From: Catenulispora pinistramenti
GTDB lineage: Bacteria; Actinomycetota; Actinomycetes; Streptomycetales; Catenulisporaceae
Assembly: GCF_018274385.1 (NCBI RefSeq)
Contig: NZ_JAAFYZ010000010.1
Coordinates: 41,586-105,585, forward strand
DNA: 64,000 nucleotides
Direction: 5' to 3'
Shown here: one piece after another, positions 41,490 through 50,479 of the stretch
Position numbering within the stretch: position 1 is the stretch's first letter
Layout of the letters: each line of letters begins with the position of its first letter
The notes under the pieces: generated by a model
What the model was told of the DNA's origin: nothing
What the model saw: the letters and a program-made list of their open reading frames with translations, nothing else
The model's database searches: none
Position numbers and translations under genes: made by a program

Positions 41490-43204
41490 CCGTTGCCGGT
41501 CCCGAACGCCATGACGGCGAAGCCCCCTACACCTACGTGATGCACGCCGCCGACGAACGCACCGCCCGCGCGCTCGCGCTGGCCTACCATGCCGCCAGCC
41601 ATGAGCTGCGGATCGTCGGGTTCCGCATCGACAACCGCGACGGGCCGGTGTGGCGCTCCGGCTTCGACCCTGCGATCCGGCCCGACGTCGTACACGTCCC
41701 CCGCCACTCCTTTCCCGGCGCCCCGGCCTGGCCGGACGACACGCCGGGGCAGGCTTGGCGCGACATGCGCCCAGCGGCCGAGCAGGCACGGATCGCCACC
41801 ACCCTCGTAGCCGAGTTCCACCGGCTTGAGGTAGCCCGAGATTTCGGTCTGGACGTCGCCGACATGGACATCGGCCGGTCGGAAGCCCCGGCCGTCCCTG
41901 CCCGGGACGCTGTCCTGCACGTGATGCAGTTGCGGGCCCGACGTGCCCTTTCTCCCGGCCGCCCGCCCACGGAAGGAGCAGACACCATCCCGATCATCCT
42001 CGGTACCGCGCACATCCGGGCCCTGACCACCGCCATCTGCGACCTCGACCTGGCCAACGGGGTCGAGCCGGACGACGTCGGCCAGGTACTCACCGACGCC
42101 AACTACACGGCCGCCAGCCTCGCCGCCGACACCGATGAGGACCCGCCGCCGTACTTCCACCACCGCCTGGATGTGGACCAGTGGCCACTGCTGAAGGCGG
42201 CCGACTGCTATCTCTTCCAGATCCGAGACGTCGGCAACGAGGCTGCCGTGGCCGCCCACAATGCCGCAGGCAGGGTGCGCACCGAACTGATCAAAGCCCT
42301 CGGCGTGGACGCCGACGACTACCGGATGCGGTTCGAGTGGGACGCCGCCGACGGCTGGCCCCTGCTGCATGCCGTCCCAGCCCCCGTTCGTCGTGCCGAA
42401 GCCCTCATCGAGCACTACCAGCAGCTCGACCACACCGAGGAGCTGTCCACGCCGGATTGGGGTCAGCACATCTCCGACATGATTGCTGACCTGCTGCACT
42501 ACGCCCACGGCACGGCCATGGATCCGGTCGGGCTACTGGACACCGGGCTAATTCACTTCCACGCCGAGACCCGCGGACCCGACACACAGCCCGAGCCGAA
42601 GCCGGCCGAGGCGCCGGTGCTGCGGCTTCTGGTGGCCACCTCAGCCACCCAGGGCCGGGAAGCCTACGACTTCTGCCGCACCCTGCCTGGGGAGATCGTG
42701 TATCCCGGGCCCTGCCTGCATCCGCAGCCGTTCGGCGCCTGCGGATGCACCTACTCCCTGATGGGCGTGGACTCCCTGGAGCGCACCACCACGTTCGAGG
42801 TGGCCGAGGTGCCGATCAGTCGCGAAGAATTGCTGCGGGTCTTGGCCAAGGCCGAGAGCGGCGCGACCGACGGCGCCGACGCCGCTGGCGTGGCGCAGCT
42901 GGCCGAGGAGATGCTGGCCCTGGCCGAGCGCTTCCCACTCGCGGCCGTGCTGGGCCGGACCCACCGCCGCTACCGCCGCCGACCTCTCGCTTCCGCCCCG
43001 CCCACTGCACCACCGCCGACTCCGGCACCCGAAGACGACGAGCCGAAACAGTGGACGGTGCGGGTCAGCATGCGCCGAGACCACGAATACACCGTCGAAG
43101 CCGTCGATGAGGACGGCGCCATGAACGCAGCGTGGGACGCCTTCGACGAGGACCGCAACATCGTCGACCAGGACACCGACGTCAGTGTGCGCCTCGCCGC
43201 CTAG
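41435..43204 (+). CDS. Fused multi-module accessory protein
   Basis: A 589-residue open frame from ATG 41435 after GGAGG. It appears to join parts that are separate genes elsewhere. Residues 1-170 are unrecognised. At 41987 an AAGGAG eight bases ahead of ATC PIILGTAH marks a likely old gene start (residue 185). Residues 330-385 resemble the helical SDMIADLLHYAHGTAMDP tail common in actinobacterial small proteins. Residues about 395-470 resemble DUF7715 (LVATSATQGREAYDFC, CGCTYSLMGVDSLERTTTFE). The C-terminal ~50 residues are another short module (KQWTVRVSMRRDHEY). Whether one or several products are made is unknown. Confidence 0.6.
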   Translation: MARDYVPAASAQPPVFTVTVAGPERHDGEAPYTYVMHAADERTARALALAYHAASHELRIVGFRIDNRDGPVWRSGFDPAIRPDVVHVPRHSFPGAPAWPDDTPGQAWRDMRPAAEQARIATTLVAEFHRLEVARDFGLDVADMDIGRSEAPAVPARDAVLHVMQLRARRALSPGRPPTEGADTIPIILGTAHIRALTTAICDLDLANGVEPDDVGQVLTDANYTAASLAADTDEDPPPYFHHRLDVDQWPLLKAADCYLFQIRDVGNEAAVAAHNAAGRVRTELIKALGVDADDYRMRFEWDAADGWPLLHAVPAPVRRAEALIEHYQQLDHTEELSTPDWGQHISDMIADLLHYAHGTAMDPVGLLDTGLIHFHAETRGPDTQPEPKPAEAPVLRLLVATSATQGREAYDFCRTLPGEIVYPGPCLHPQPFGACGCTYSLMGVDSLERTTTFEVAEVPISREELLRVLAKAESGATDGADAAGVAQLAEEMLALAERFPLAAVLGRTHRRYRRRPLASAPPTAPPPTPAPEDDEPKQWTVRVSMRRDHEYTVEAVDEDGAMNAAWDAFDEDRNIVDQDTDVSVRLAA

Positions 43205-43251
43205 ACCCGACCAGCGTCCTGTCCCATCACCGCTTCCCCGGAGCCGCCTTC

Positions 43252-45102
43252 GTGAGTACCCGCTCGGTCGTCGCCTTCCGCGACGGCGAATCCACTACCG
43301 GCATCTATCTCGACTTCGACGGGCGTGCCGACCGGCAGATCCCGCTGCTGCGGACCGTCTTCCACGACACGTTCTTCCGCGACCTGCGCCAGATGCGCAC
43401 CGTGCTGCTCAAGCACACCGCTGGCTGGGCACTGCTGAACCCGAACCCTGTGCAGACCGCCGCATACATCGGCGACGAGCACTACCTGGACGTGCCGGGC
43501 GTCGGCGTCGCCTACACCGCAGACATCGACGTCACCCGCACCGGCGAGGACGTCTTTGATCGGGAGTGCACCTTCCTGTTCGACATGGCCGATTCCTCGC
43601 TGCACTGGTTCGCCGGGCGCGACCTGCTGCTGTGGATGCCGCTGGACGACTGGGCCCGGATCGGGCCATGGCACCCCGGCGCCACGCTGCCGATCGTCGC
43701 CGCCGACCCGATCGGCGAGATGCTGCTGAGCGGCACCGTCCCGGTCTACACCGAGGCACACATCACCGCCCTGGTGAAACGCCTCGGCATCGAGCCTGGC
43801 GGGCAGCTGCCGATCGTGAACGGCGGAGACCTGTTCGACATCCACCACGCCGCCGTCGAGACCGGGCTGCTTCCGAGAGGCACCTGGTTCTTCACCGACG
43901 ATAACCCCGGCAGCAGCGAAGGCGGCGCAATCGCCCTGCCGCACCCAGCGCCCGGCGTCAGTATCTGTCTGGACTTCCTCGCCGCCGACTTCGCCGGCGA
44001 CGGCACCGGCCAGCCGCAGCCGGACGTCGGCCAGAGCGTACGCAAGGTGCTGGAGAGCATGGCCAACGCCATCTCCGCCGCATCCAAAGGGCTGGCCGCC
44101 TGGCGCGGCCCCGAGCCGGTGTTCGTTCTGAACGTTCGCCAACCCGACGACGAAATCCTCAGCCACACCCACGGACCCGTCCAGCAGGTGCACACCCTGG
44201 ATCTCGGGTCGCTATTCGATGCCCGCCCGGCCAGCGCCGAAACCGCAGTGGAATGGGCTGCCGATCAGGTGGCGCGGCTGCATCAGTGGCCGCTGGAGCT
44301 GCGCCGCAAGGCGCATACGGTCATCGAGCACGTGATGCACTCCTACCCGGCCGCCCGCATCATGGCTGCGGCGCTCATCGAGGACACGGTGGATCCGGTC
44401 GCTGTACGCCGGGCCCGCCTGGCTGCCGGGCGGCCAACCTCCCAGGACGAAGCCGAAGGCAGGGCCGACTTCGAAGCCTGGCTCGCCGAGCACACCGGCT
44501 ACGGCGCCGCCTGCCGGTGGGCCGCCACCGATCAGGGCCTGGACCCGATCAGCTCCGCGCTGCGGGCCGCCGGCATCGACCACGACGTCGACCAGACCGG
44601 TGGGTTCTGCATGGTCGTGCACGTATCCACGCCCCACGGCTTCTACTTCGGGATCACCGCCAGCGAAGACAGGAACGTCGTCGCGGGCCGTCAGTGGATG
44701 GTGGTTCGCTACAGCGACACCGACGAGGGCGACGAGGGCGAAATCACCGGCTCGGCCATGTCCACCCTGGACGTGATCGCACTGCTGACCGGCCACCTGA
44801 CCACGACCACCGGCGCTGACGTCAGCTTGAGGGCAGTGCAGGCCGTGAACACCGCAGTGGACTGGCTCAAGGAAGAACTCGACGTGTACGAGGGGGCGGT
44901 GGATGACCTGTTGAACCTGGTCGTCAACGCCACCGGCTACGCCGCCGAGCACCCGGACGACAGCACGTTGGCCGCCGCCATTTGGGAGTCCTACGGAGGC
45001 GGCAGCTGCATTCGGGGATGCGACGACGAAGACTACTGCGAAGACCCTGAGCACTCCGACATCGTCGAGGAAGTCCTCGGCTGGATCGCAGAGCTCGGGT
45101 GA
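43252..45102 (+). CDS. Large hypothetical protein, probably multi-module
   Basis: A 616-residue protein from GTG 43252 after CGGAG. N-terminal part: STRSVVAFRDGESTTGIYLD. The middle is beta/alpha mixed, with LDFLAADFAGDGTG and PEPVFVLNVRQPDDE. The C-terminal third has ITGSAMSTLDVIALLTGHL and a Cys cluster (SCIRGCDDEDYCEDPE). Overall acidic. No family recognised; its last four bases overlap the Mom-like gene (GTGA), so the two are translationally coupled. Confidence 0.55.
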   Translation: MSTRSVVAFRDGESTTGIYLDFDGRADRQIPLLRTVFHDTFFRDLRQMRTVLLKHTAGWALLNPNPVQTAAYIGDEHYLDVPGVGVAYTADIDVTRTGEDVFDRECTFLFDMADSSLHWFAGRDLLLWMPLDDWARIGPWHPGATLPIVAADPIGEMLLSGTVPVYTEAHITALVKRLGIEPGGQLPIVNGGDLFDIHHAAVETGLLPRGTWFFTDDNPGSSEGGAIALPHPAPGVSICLDFLAADFAGDGTGQPQPDVGQSVRKVLESMANAISAASKGLAAWRGPEPVFVLNVRQPDDEILSHTHGPVQQVHTLDLGSLFDARPASAETAVEWAADQVARLHQWPLELRRKAHTVIEHVMHSYPAARIMAAALIEDTVDPVAVRRARLAAGRPTSQDEAEGRADFEAWLAEHTGYGAACRWAATDQGLDPISSALRAAGIDHDVDQTGGFCMVVHVSTPHGFYFGITASEDRNVVAGRQWMVVRYSDTDEGDEGEITGSAMSTLDVIALLTGHLTTTTGADVSLRAVQAVNTAVDWLKEELDVYEGAVDDLLNLVVNATGYAAEHPDDSTLAAAIWESYGGGSCIRGCDDEDYCEDPEHSDIVEEVLGWIAELG

Positions 45103-46037
45103 ATCCACGGGTTGCAGACCGCGCCGGTCGGGCACCGCCACGCCACGCCGCCGAGTTGGTCCTGCCGGAGGGCTGGTGCCAGCGGTGGCGGCACGGTCGG
45201 CACTCCTTCGTGCCCCGCTCGGCTGGCGGGTTCCGCTCCGAGCACTACAGCGTGGAACCGGTCGACGTGGCCACCGCCCGCGGCTTCGTCGCCACCCACC
45301 ACTACGCCGCCTCCTGGGTCGTCGACCGCTACCGACTGGGCCTGTTCCACACCGCAGGCGGCACCCCGAACCTGATCGGGGTGGCGGTGTTCGGGATCCC
45401 GATGAGCAAGAAGGTCCTGACCAACCCGCTGCCGGACTGGGAACCCTACGTCCAGACGCTGGAGCTGTCCCGGTTCGTGATCCTCGGCGACCCGCAGCAC
45501 CCCGGCGCCACCCCCGGCGTGGCTCCGGCCAACATCGAGTCCTGGTTTCTCGCGCGCTGCTTCGAGCACCTGGCAGCCCGCGACGTGCGCGGCATCGTGG
45601 CCTTCTCCGACCCGATCCCGCGCACCGTCGGCGACCGGATGGTTATGCCCGGCCACGCGGGGATCATCTATCAGGCCTCGAACGCCGTGTACACCGGCCA
45701 AGGCACCGCCCGCACCGTGATCATGCTGCCGGACGGCACTAGCCTGCCCGCGCGGGCAGTGTCGAAGATACGCCGCGCCGAGCGCGGACATACCGCTGTT
45801 GAGCGCCGCCTGATCGCCCTAGGAGCGCCAGCCCGCATCGGGCCCGATCCCGGCGCATGGATCCGCGACGCTCTGGTCTCCATCGGCGCGACGCCGATCG
45901 CCCACCCCGGCAACCACCGCTTCGTCATGGCCACCGCCGCCCGCTTCCGGCGCCGCATGCGCATCGCGCTTCCGGCCATGCCGTACCCGAAACCGACCTG
46001 CCTCCCCGGCGCGCCCTGGTGCCGAGGGCGCCCTTGA
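45099..46037 (+). CDS. Mom-like DNA-modification protein
   Basis: A 312-residue protein from GTG 45099. It matches the actinobacterial group annotated as Mom-family adenine-modifying proteins: ATARGFVATHHYAASWVVDR, NLIGVAVFGIPMSKKVLT, LELSRFVILGD, ESWFLARCFEHLAARDVRG, IVAFSDPIPR, PGHAGIIYQASNAVYTGQG and KIRRAERGHTAVERRL. Phage Mu Mom is a GNAT-fold enzyme that turns adenine into a carbamoylmethyl form resistant to many restriction enzymes. A similar role is likely but the chemistry in this group is inferred. It neighbours a cytosine methyltransferase and a DpdA-like gene. Confidence 0.75.
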   Translation: MNPRVADRAGRAPPRHAAELVLPEGWCQRWRHGRHSFVPRSAGGFRSEHYSVEPVDVATARGFVATHHYAASWVVDRYRLGLFHTAGGTPNLIGVAVFGIPMSKKVLTNPLPDWEPYVQTLELSRFVILGDPQHPGATPGVAPANIESWFLARCFEHLAARDVRGIVAFSDPIPRTVGDRMVMPGHAGIIYQASNAVYTGQGTARTVIMLPDGTSLPARAVSKIRRAERGHTAVERRLIALGAPARIGPDPGAWIRDALVSIGATPIAHPGNHRFVMATAARFRRRMRIALPAMPYPKPTCLPGAPWCRGRP

Positions 46038-46051
46038 GGCAAAGGACCCGA

Positions 46052-46483
46052 ATGCAAGGTCACAGCAACTTTGCCCTGTATGTTCCGGCAATCCTCAAGG
46101 TCAATGCCGGTGCCCACGATCTGCCCTCGGCTATCGCCACTGTGAAGGCAGCACTGTCCACGCCGGTGAGACTGGAGACCTTCCCGCGCAGCATCCACCT
46201 GGACACCGTCGAGGTGGATCCGGTCGATGAGCGACCGTGGACCCAGACTGAACCCAACCCGCGGTACGGACGACCCCCCTTGTATCGGGATGTGGTGGAG
46301 ACCGACGCCGACGGGCTGACGATCACAGAGCTGAAGGAGACGGCGCGGCTGCTAGCCCATATCGCCGAACGCACTGACCCGCTGTTGTGGGACCAGTTGC
46401 TCATCTTCGAGCAGCGTCTGCTGATGGCTCGGGTCCGGCAGGCGGTGGACCCCGCCGGGCCATCCGCAGAACAGCACAGCTGA
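46052..46483 (+). CDS. Hypothetical protein
   Basis: A 143-residue protein from ATG 46052 with AAAGGA upstream. YVPAILKVNAGAHDLPSAIA, a Thr/Pro-rich middle and a C-terminal helix (LLWDQLLIFEQRLLMARVRQ). Slightly lower GC than its neighbours. No family recognised. It lies between the Mom-like and methyltransferase genes. Confidence 0.55.
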   Translation: MQGHSNFALYVPAILKVNAGAHDLPSAIATVKAALSTPVRLETFPRSIHLDTVEVDPVDERPWTQTEPNPRYGRPPLYRDVVETDADGLTITELKETARLLAHIAERTDPLLWDQLLIFEQRLLMARVRQAVDPAGPSAEQHS

Positions 46484-46770
46484 CGGAGCTGACCGACGAC
46501 ACTCTGGAACAGCTGTCCGCCTCAGCAGGGCTGAACCCCGTTGGCAGGATCCGCGTCCGCACCGGATTCATCGACCTAATCGTGGAAACCGCGATCGCCG
46601 AAGAGCTGCTGCCGGCGAACGCTGTGTGGACGCTACTGGCTGACGGCGTCTTCCGCCTGGAGTGGGGCACAGTGTCGATCCGGATTCAGGAACGCGAACT
46701 GTACCTGCCCACGCGCGGGCCCAGTCGCCGTCTGCGACGCGATCCGACACATCCTGACGGTGCTGCGTGA
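46480..46770 (+). CDS. Hypothetical protein, apparent CTG start
   Basis: About 96 residues. The coding character begins at TELTDDTLEQLSASAGLNPV, right after the upstream stop. The junction reads CTGA where ATGA or GTGA is expected, so CTG 46480 is the likely start; an upstream TTG at 46387 lies deep inside the previous gene. The frame contains VRTGFIDLIVETAIAEELLP. No family recognised. A further GTGA-type start at 46767 opens a frame that runs into the methyltransferase. Confidence 0.45.
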   Translation: MTELTDDTLEQLSASAGLNPVGRIRVRTGFIDLIVETAIAEELLPANAVWTLLADGVFRLEWGTVSIRIQERELYLPTRGPSRRLRRDPTHPDGAA

Positions 46771-46911
46771 CCGGCTGCGGGCCGTCGGAGTCGTATAGCC
46801 CAGCCTCGATCCATCTGCTCAGCAACGCCGGGTGGCGACACCCGGGAGCCGACGGCCAGATCCCCGGTGCCGCACGCATCACCTGTGGGCGTTCCAAAAG
46901 AAAGCGGGCCG

Positions 46912-48025
46912 ATGCCCATCCTGGAGTTGTGCGCCGGCTACGGCGGCCTGGCCCTGGCCGTGGAAGCGCTCACCGGAGAGGTGACCACCGCGGTCGCCGA
47001 GGTCCACCCCGCCGCCTGCAAGATCATGGCCCAGCGGTTCCCCGACGCCCCCAACCTGGGCGACGCAACCAAGATCCAGTGGGAGTCGCTGCGTGGCGAA
47101 GTAGACATGATCAGCTGCGGATTCCCCTGCCAAGACATCTCCGATGCCGGAACGCGGAAGGGCATCACCGGTGAAAGATCAGGACTCTGGTTCACCATCG
47201 CCAAGGCTGTACGGATTATTCGACCCCGACTCCTGTTCCTGGAGAACGTTGGAGCAATCCGAAATCGGGGACAAAGCGCGGTGCTCACATCGCTTCACGA
47301 AATCCGGTATGACGTGCGCTGGACGACTCTACGAGCTTCAGATATCGGCGCCGCCCACCAGCGCGAACGCTGGTTCGCCATCGCCACTCCTTCCCACGCC
47401 TAGAGCCGCCGACGGTCGGCGTGGCCCGACGTTCAACAGCCCCGCCCACGCCGGCGGCGAAGACCTGGTGACGGTAGTGGTCCGGCTCTACCGGGAAAAC
47501 AGCGCCATGCTGCCGGAGCCGGAGGTGCTGTTCAAGACGCCCACGGCGAACCTCGGAAGCAACGGCGCCGCACAGCACCCGGACAAACGCAAAGCCGGCG
47601 GACACGGGCCGACCCTGGCCGACGAGGTGTGCTTCCTGCTGAACGTCCAGCCCGAGGACCAGGCCCCCGCCGGGCCACACTCCCCACCCCAGTGGTGGGG
47701 CAAGTTCGCAGCGGCGGTGCACCGGTGGGAAGTCCTGACCCGCAAGGCCGCGCCGGTGCCGGTGATGCGCGGCCCTCGCGGCGGGATCAAGCTGTCCCCG
47801 CGGTTCTGCGAGTGGCTGATGGGCCTGCCCGAAGGCTGGGTCACCGAAGTCCCGGACGTCCACGTGAACGAGCAGCTCGCCCGCATCGGCAACGGCGTCG
47901 TCCCGGCACAGGCCTACGCCGCGTTCAAGCTCCTGCTGGAAACCGACGAGCGGTGGAACCGCACCGGCAGTCCCGGCACCCGTCAACCCGACCGTGTCGA
48001 CGAAGTTCTGCCGGCCGCGGCCTAA
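46912..48025 (+). pseudogene. C5-cytosine DNA methyltransferase, frame broken
   Basis: From ATG 46912 the protein has MPILELCAGYGGLALAVEAL (AdoMet site), ISCGFPCQDIS (catalytic Cys in the PCQ motif), RLLFLENVGAI (ENV motif) and AHQRERWF (motif VIII). It stops at 47403. The frame then continues at +1 with LLPTPRAADGRRG, PRFCEWLMGLPEGW and the motif X sequence ARIGNGVVPAQAYAAF to 48025. The break is at ACTCCTTCCC near 47388-47396. Joined length is about 370 residues, normal for the family. It would methylate a short DNA target and protect phage DNA; activity in this form is doubtful unless the break is an error or is bypassed. Confidence 0.8.
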
Positions 48026-48057
48026 ACCGGAAACGACCTGCCAAGGAGCACCCTCTG

Positions 48058-49215
48058 ATGCCCGTGAGCGATGAGTTCGACGGCTTCGACACCCCCGAGC
48101 ACCGCGCGGCCCAGTCCGGCTGCCGCCACGTCGTGCACTGCGCCGTGGACGCGGGCACCCGCCGCGCCATCAGCGCGGACCTGGACAACGCCCGCGCCAC
48201 CACCCCCCAGCTGGTCCCGATCTACCTGGCGGCGCTGGCCGGGCCCTGCACCCTGCCGCCCGCGACCACCGACACCGCACCGAACCCGGAGGACAGCATC
48301 ACCCCCGAGCCTGCCGGCCGTGACGGCCTGCCGAACAACCCGAACATGCTGCTGGACATCATCACCCACGCCGGCACCCTCGGCGAGGAGAACGACGCGA
48401 CGGTGGAGGTGCGCGTCTTCCACAACCTCGATGGCCGCTTCGACGCCTACGAACCGGGCCACCGGCTGCGCGAGGTCTTCACCGACACCGTGCCGGAGCG
48501 GGAACCCTTCGACGTCTGCGATGCGGTGTGGACGCTGCTGCAAGTCGGTGAGGATCCGGCCTTCGGCGCCCCGGATCCGCGTGCCGTGGACTACCGGCGC
48601 CGCGGCCACCGTTCCCTGTCGACCGGCGACGTCATCGCCATCGGTGACCAGTTCTTCGCTGTCGCCGACGGCGGGTTCACCCGCATCTCGGGCCGCCCGG
48701 CGGTCCTGTCCGAGGACGAGGCGTCGGACCTGGAGTACGAGCGGCGCACAGTCGATGGCGTCTACGTCATCGTCGGCGCGCAGGCCGACACCTGGACCGA
48801 CGAGCGCTGGACGCTGAAGGTGCCCCGCAGGCTGTGGGACCGCGGGGACTCCGACGCCCTGTGGGAGTGGGTCGAGGAGCACTTCGGTCGGCACGCCGCG
48901 TTCCTGGACGAGGAGCACGGCGACGAGTCCAACCGCGAACTGCGCCGCGAGTGGGGCCTGGAGAAGACCGAGCCGCCCGCCGCCCAGGCCGAGCCGACCG
49001 TGCGCCAGCGCGCCGAGCGCGACGCCGGGCTGTGCGAGGCGATCTGGTCGGCGGTGCAGACCCTCGGCGACGACCTGGACCCTGACGGCTGGCACTTGCT
49101 GGGCCAGGCGATCCGCCACTCGGACGTGCCCCGGACGCTGGCCGACGTCGTGTCGGCGGCGCTGCGCGACATCCACGCCCAGAACGACCACGCAGGTAAG
49201 CACGGCACCGCCTGA
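48058..49215 (+). CDS. Conserved actinobacterial accessory protein
   Basis: A 385-residue protein from ATG 48058 after AAGGAG. Residues about 120-205 match a family frequent in Streptomyces: VRVFHNLDGRFDAYEPGHRL, DVCDAVWTLLQVGEDPAFG, VDYRRRGHRSLSTGDVIAIG. An acidic C-terminal region follows with DLDPDGWHLLGQAIRHSDVP. The role is unknown; related genes occur in integrative elements. Confidence 0.6.
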   Translation: MPVSDEFDGFDTPEHRAAQSGCRHVVHCAVDAGTRRAISADLDNARATTPQLVPIYLAALAGPCTLPPATTDTAPNPEDSITPEPAGRDGLPNNPNMLLDIITHAGTLGEENDATVEVRVFHNLDGRFDAYEPGHRLREVFTDTVPEREPFDVCDAVWTLLQVGEDPAFGAPDPRAVDYRRRGHRSLSTGDVIAIGDQFFAVADGGFTRISGRPAVLSEDEASDLEYERRTVDGVYVIVGAQADTWTDERWTLKVPRRLWDRGDSDALWEWVEEHFGRHAAFLDEEHGDESNRELRREWGLEKTEPPAAQAEPTVRQRAERDAGLCEAIWSAVQTLGDDLDPDGWHLLGQAIRHSDVPRTLADVVSAALRDIHAQNDHAGKHGTA

Positions 49216-49240
49216 CGGGCGGGCAGACAAGGACTCTGAC

Positions 49241-49903
49241 ATGCCCTACACCATGACCCGCAGCAGCGACGGGCAGGAGAACGGCAGCACCGTCACCGAC
49301 GGCCAGGCGCTGCGGATCCTTCGCCGCGGGCTGCACCTGCACGCCGACGTCGCCGCCGACAAGGACCACATCGTCACCATCACCCGCACCCGGCTGGTCC
49401 TGCATGGCGAGGACACCGCCGAACGGCGGACCGTGCTCACCCTTCGGCCCGAACCCCGGGCGCATCGGCTGACCCGCACCCAGTACGAGGACCTGACGCG
49501 GATCCGCAAAGCCGGCGAGGCTGCCCGCCTGCGGGCCGACGGACGGATCGGCGGCATGTTCTGCCAGGTGCCACCGTCCGCCGCCAGGCGGCTGCTCGGC
49601 CGCGGCCTTCTGGTCGCCACCGGCGGCGACCAGATCAGCATCGGGGTGGCCGGGCTGCTGGCGATAGCCGGCTTCGAACACCCGGTGCGCACCACCACGC
49701 CGCGCGGCTGGCACGACCCCGAGAACGGGCGGCTCCCCACCACCCGGCAGCACCGCCGCCACCCCTACCAGGTGCCGGACTTCAGCTCGACAGCCGTGTG
49801 CACGTGCGGGTTCCGTGCCGCCGCCGACCGGCGTCCGTACGCCGCCGCCTTCGCGCGCAACCACATCGAACAGGTGCTCAGCGCCGCGCTCCAGAACCCC
49901 TGA
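49241..49903 (+). CDS. Hypothetical protein with C-terminal Cys/His region
   Basis: A 220-residue protein from ATG 49241 after AAGGA. VTDGQALRILRRGLHLHADV and RRTVLTLRPEPRAHRLTRTQ lead to a helical core (SAARRLLGRGLLVATGGD) and a C-terminal segment with CTCGFRAAADRRPYAAAFAR. No family recognised. Confidence 0.6.
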   Translation: MPYTMTRSSDGQENGSTVTDGQALRILRRGLHLHADVAADKDHIVTITRTRLVLHGEDTAERRTVLTLRPEPRAHRLTRTQYEDLTRIRKAGEAARLRADGRIGGMFCQVPPSAARRLLGRGLLVATGGDQISIGVAGLLAIAGFEHPVRTTTPRGWHDPENGRLPTTRQHRRHPYQVPDFSSTAVCTCGFRAAADRRPYAAAFARNHIEQVLSAALQNP

Positions 49904-49924
49904 CCCTCGACAGGAGACGTGAAC

Positions 49925-50381
49925 ATGTCGAACCCTCCGCGCGCCGTCGCTGCCTACGGCTACGACTTCGCCAGCGGCCCCAGACTCACCGGCCAGCCTG
50001 ACTACCAGAGTCCCGCCGTGGCAGCGGCACCACGAGATCTTCACCCGCGCCGCCGAGCGGCACCTGCTGGAACTCCTCGGAGCCATCGACGGCCCCGACG
50101 ACCCCCGGCTGGGCGAACTAGACGGTTTGGATGGCCTGGCCCCCGCCGTGGCCGAGCACCTGGGGGTGAAGCTGGTCGCCCTGGGCTACGACCACCCTGT
50201 GGAAGGCTTCCTGCTGGCCTCTGCCACGACTGATACCTCCACCGACTGGAACGAGACGGTGGACCTCGACACGGCCGTGCCCGACGGCGCCGAGGAGAAC
50301 CTGAACCGGGCAGCGCGGCTGCTCGGGCTGGACGCCTCCGGCCAGCGGCCCCGCTGGATACTCGCCGCGTATCAGAGCTGA
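49925..50381 (+). pseudogene. Hypothetical protein, frame broken by one base
   Basis: From ATG 49925 after AGGAG the frame reads RAVAAYGYDFASGPRLTGQP and then loses coding character. Good coding sequence continues in the +1 frame from about 50012: PPWQRHHEIFTRAAERHLLE, LAPAVAEHLGVKLVALGYDH, then DAVPDG-like acidic sequence to 50381. An extra C in CAGAGTCCCGCC near 50010-50016 would explain it. The joined protein would be about 151 residues. Sequencing error or a recent mutation are both possible. Confidence 0.65.
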
Positions 50382-50479
50382 TTGAAGCCGCAGCAGCAGG
50401 GCCGTCCGGCCGGGTGGTCTTTTCTCTTGCCGGGCAAATCAACAGCATGCCAATCATGGAATGAGATCGGGGGTCGGCT

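Noticed and set aside
41120..42508. A 462-codon minus-strand frame
   Set aside because: Antisense to genes with RBS and consistent codon use; no motif.
46767..47174. GTGA-coupled frame running into the methyltransferase
   Set aside because: Only the first ~35 residues could be coding. The rest is the methyltransferase in another frame; noted with the gene at 46480 instead of being called separately.
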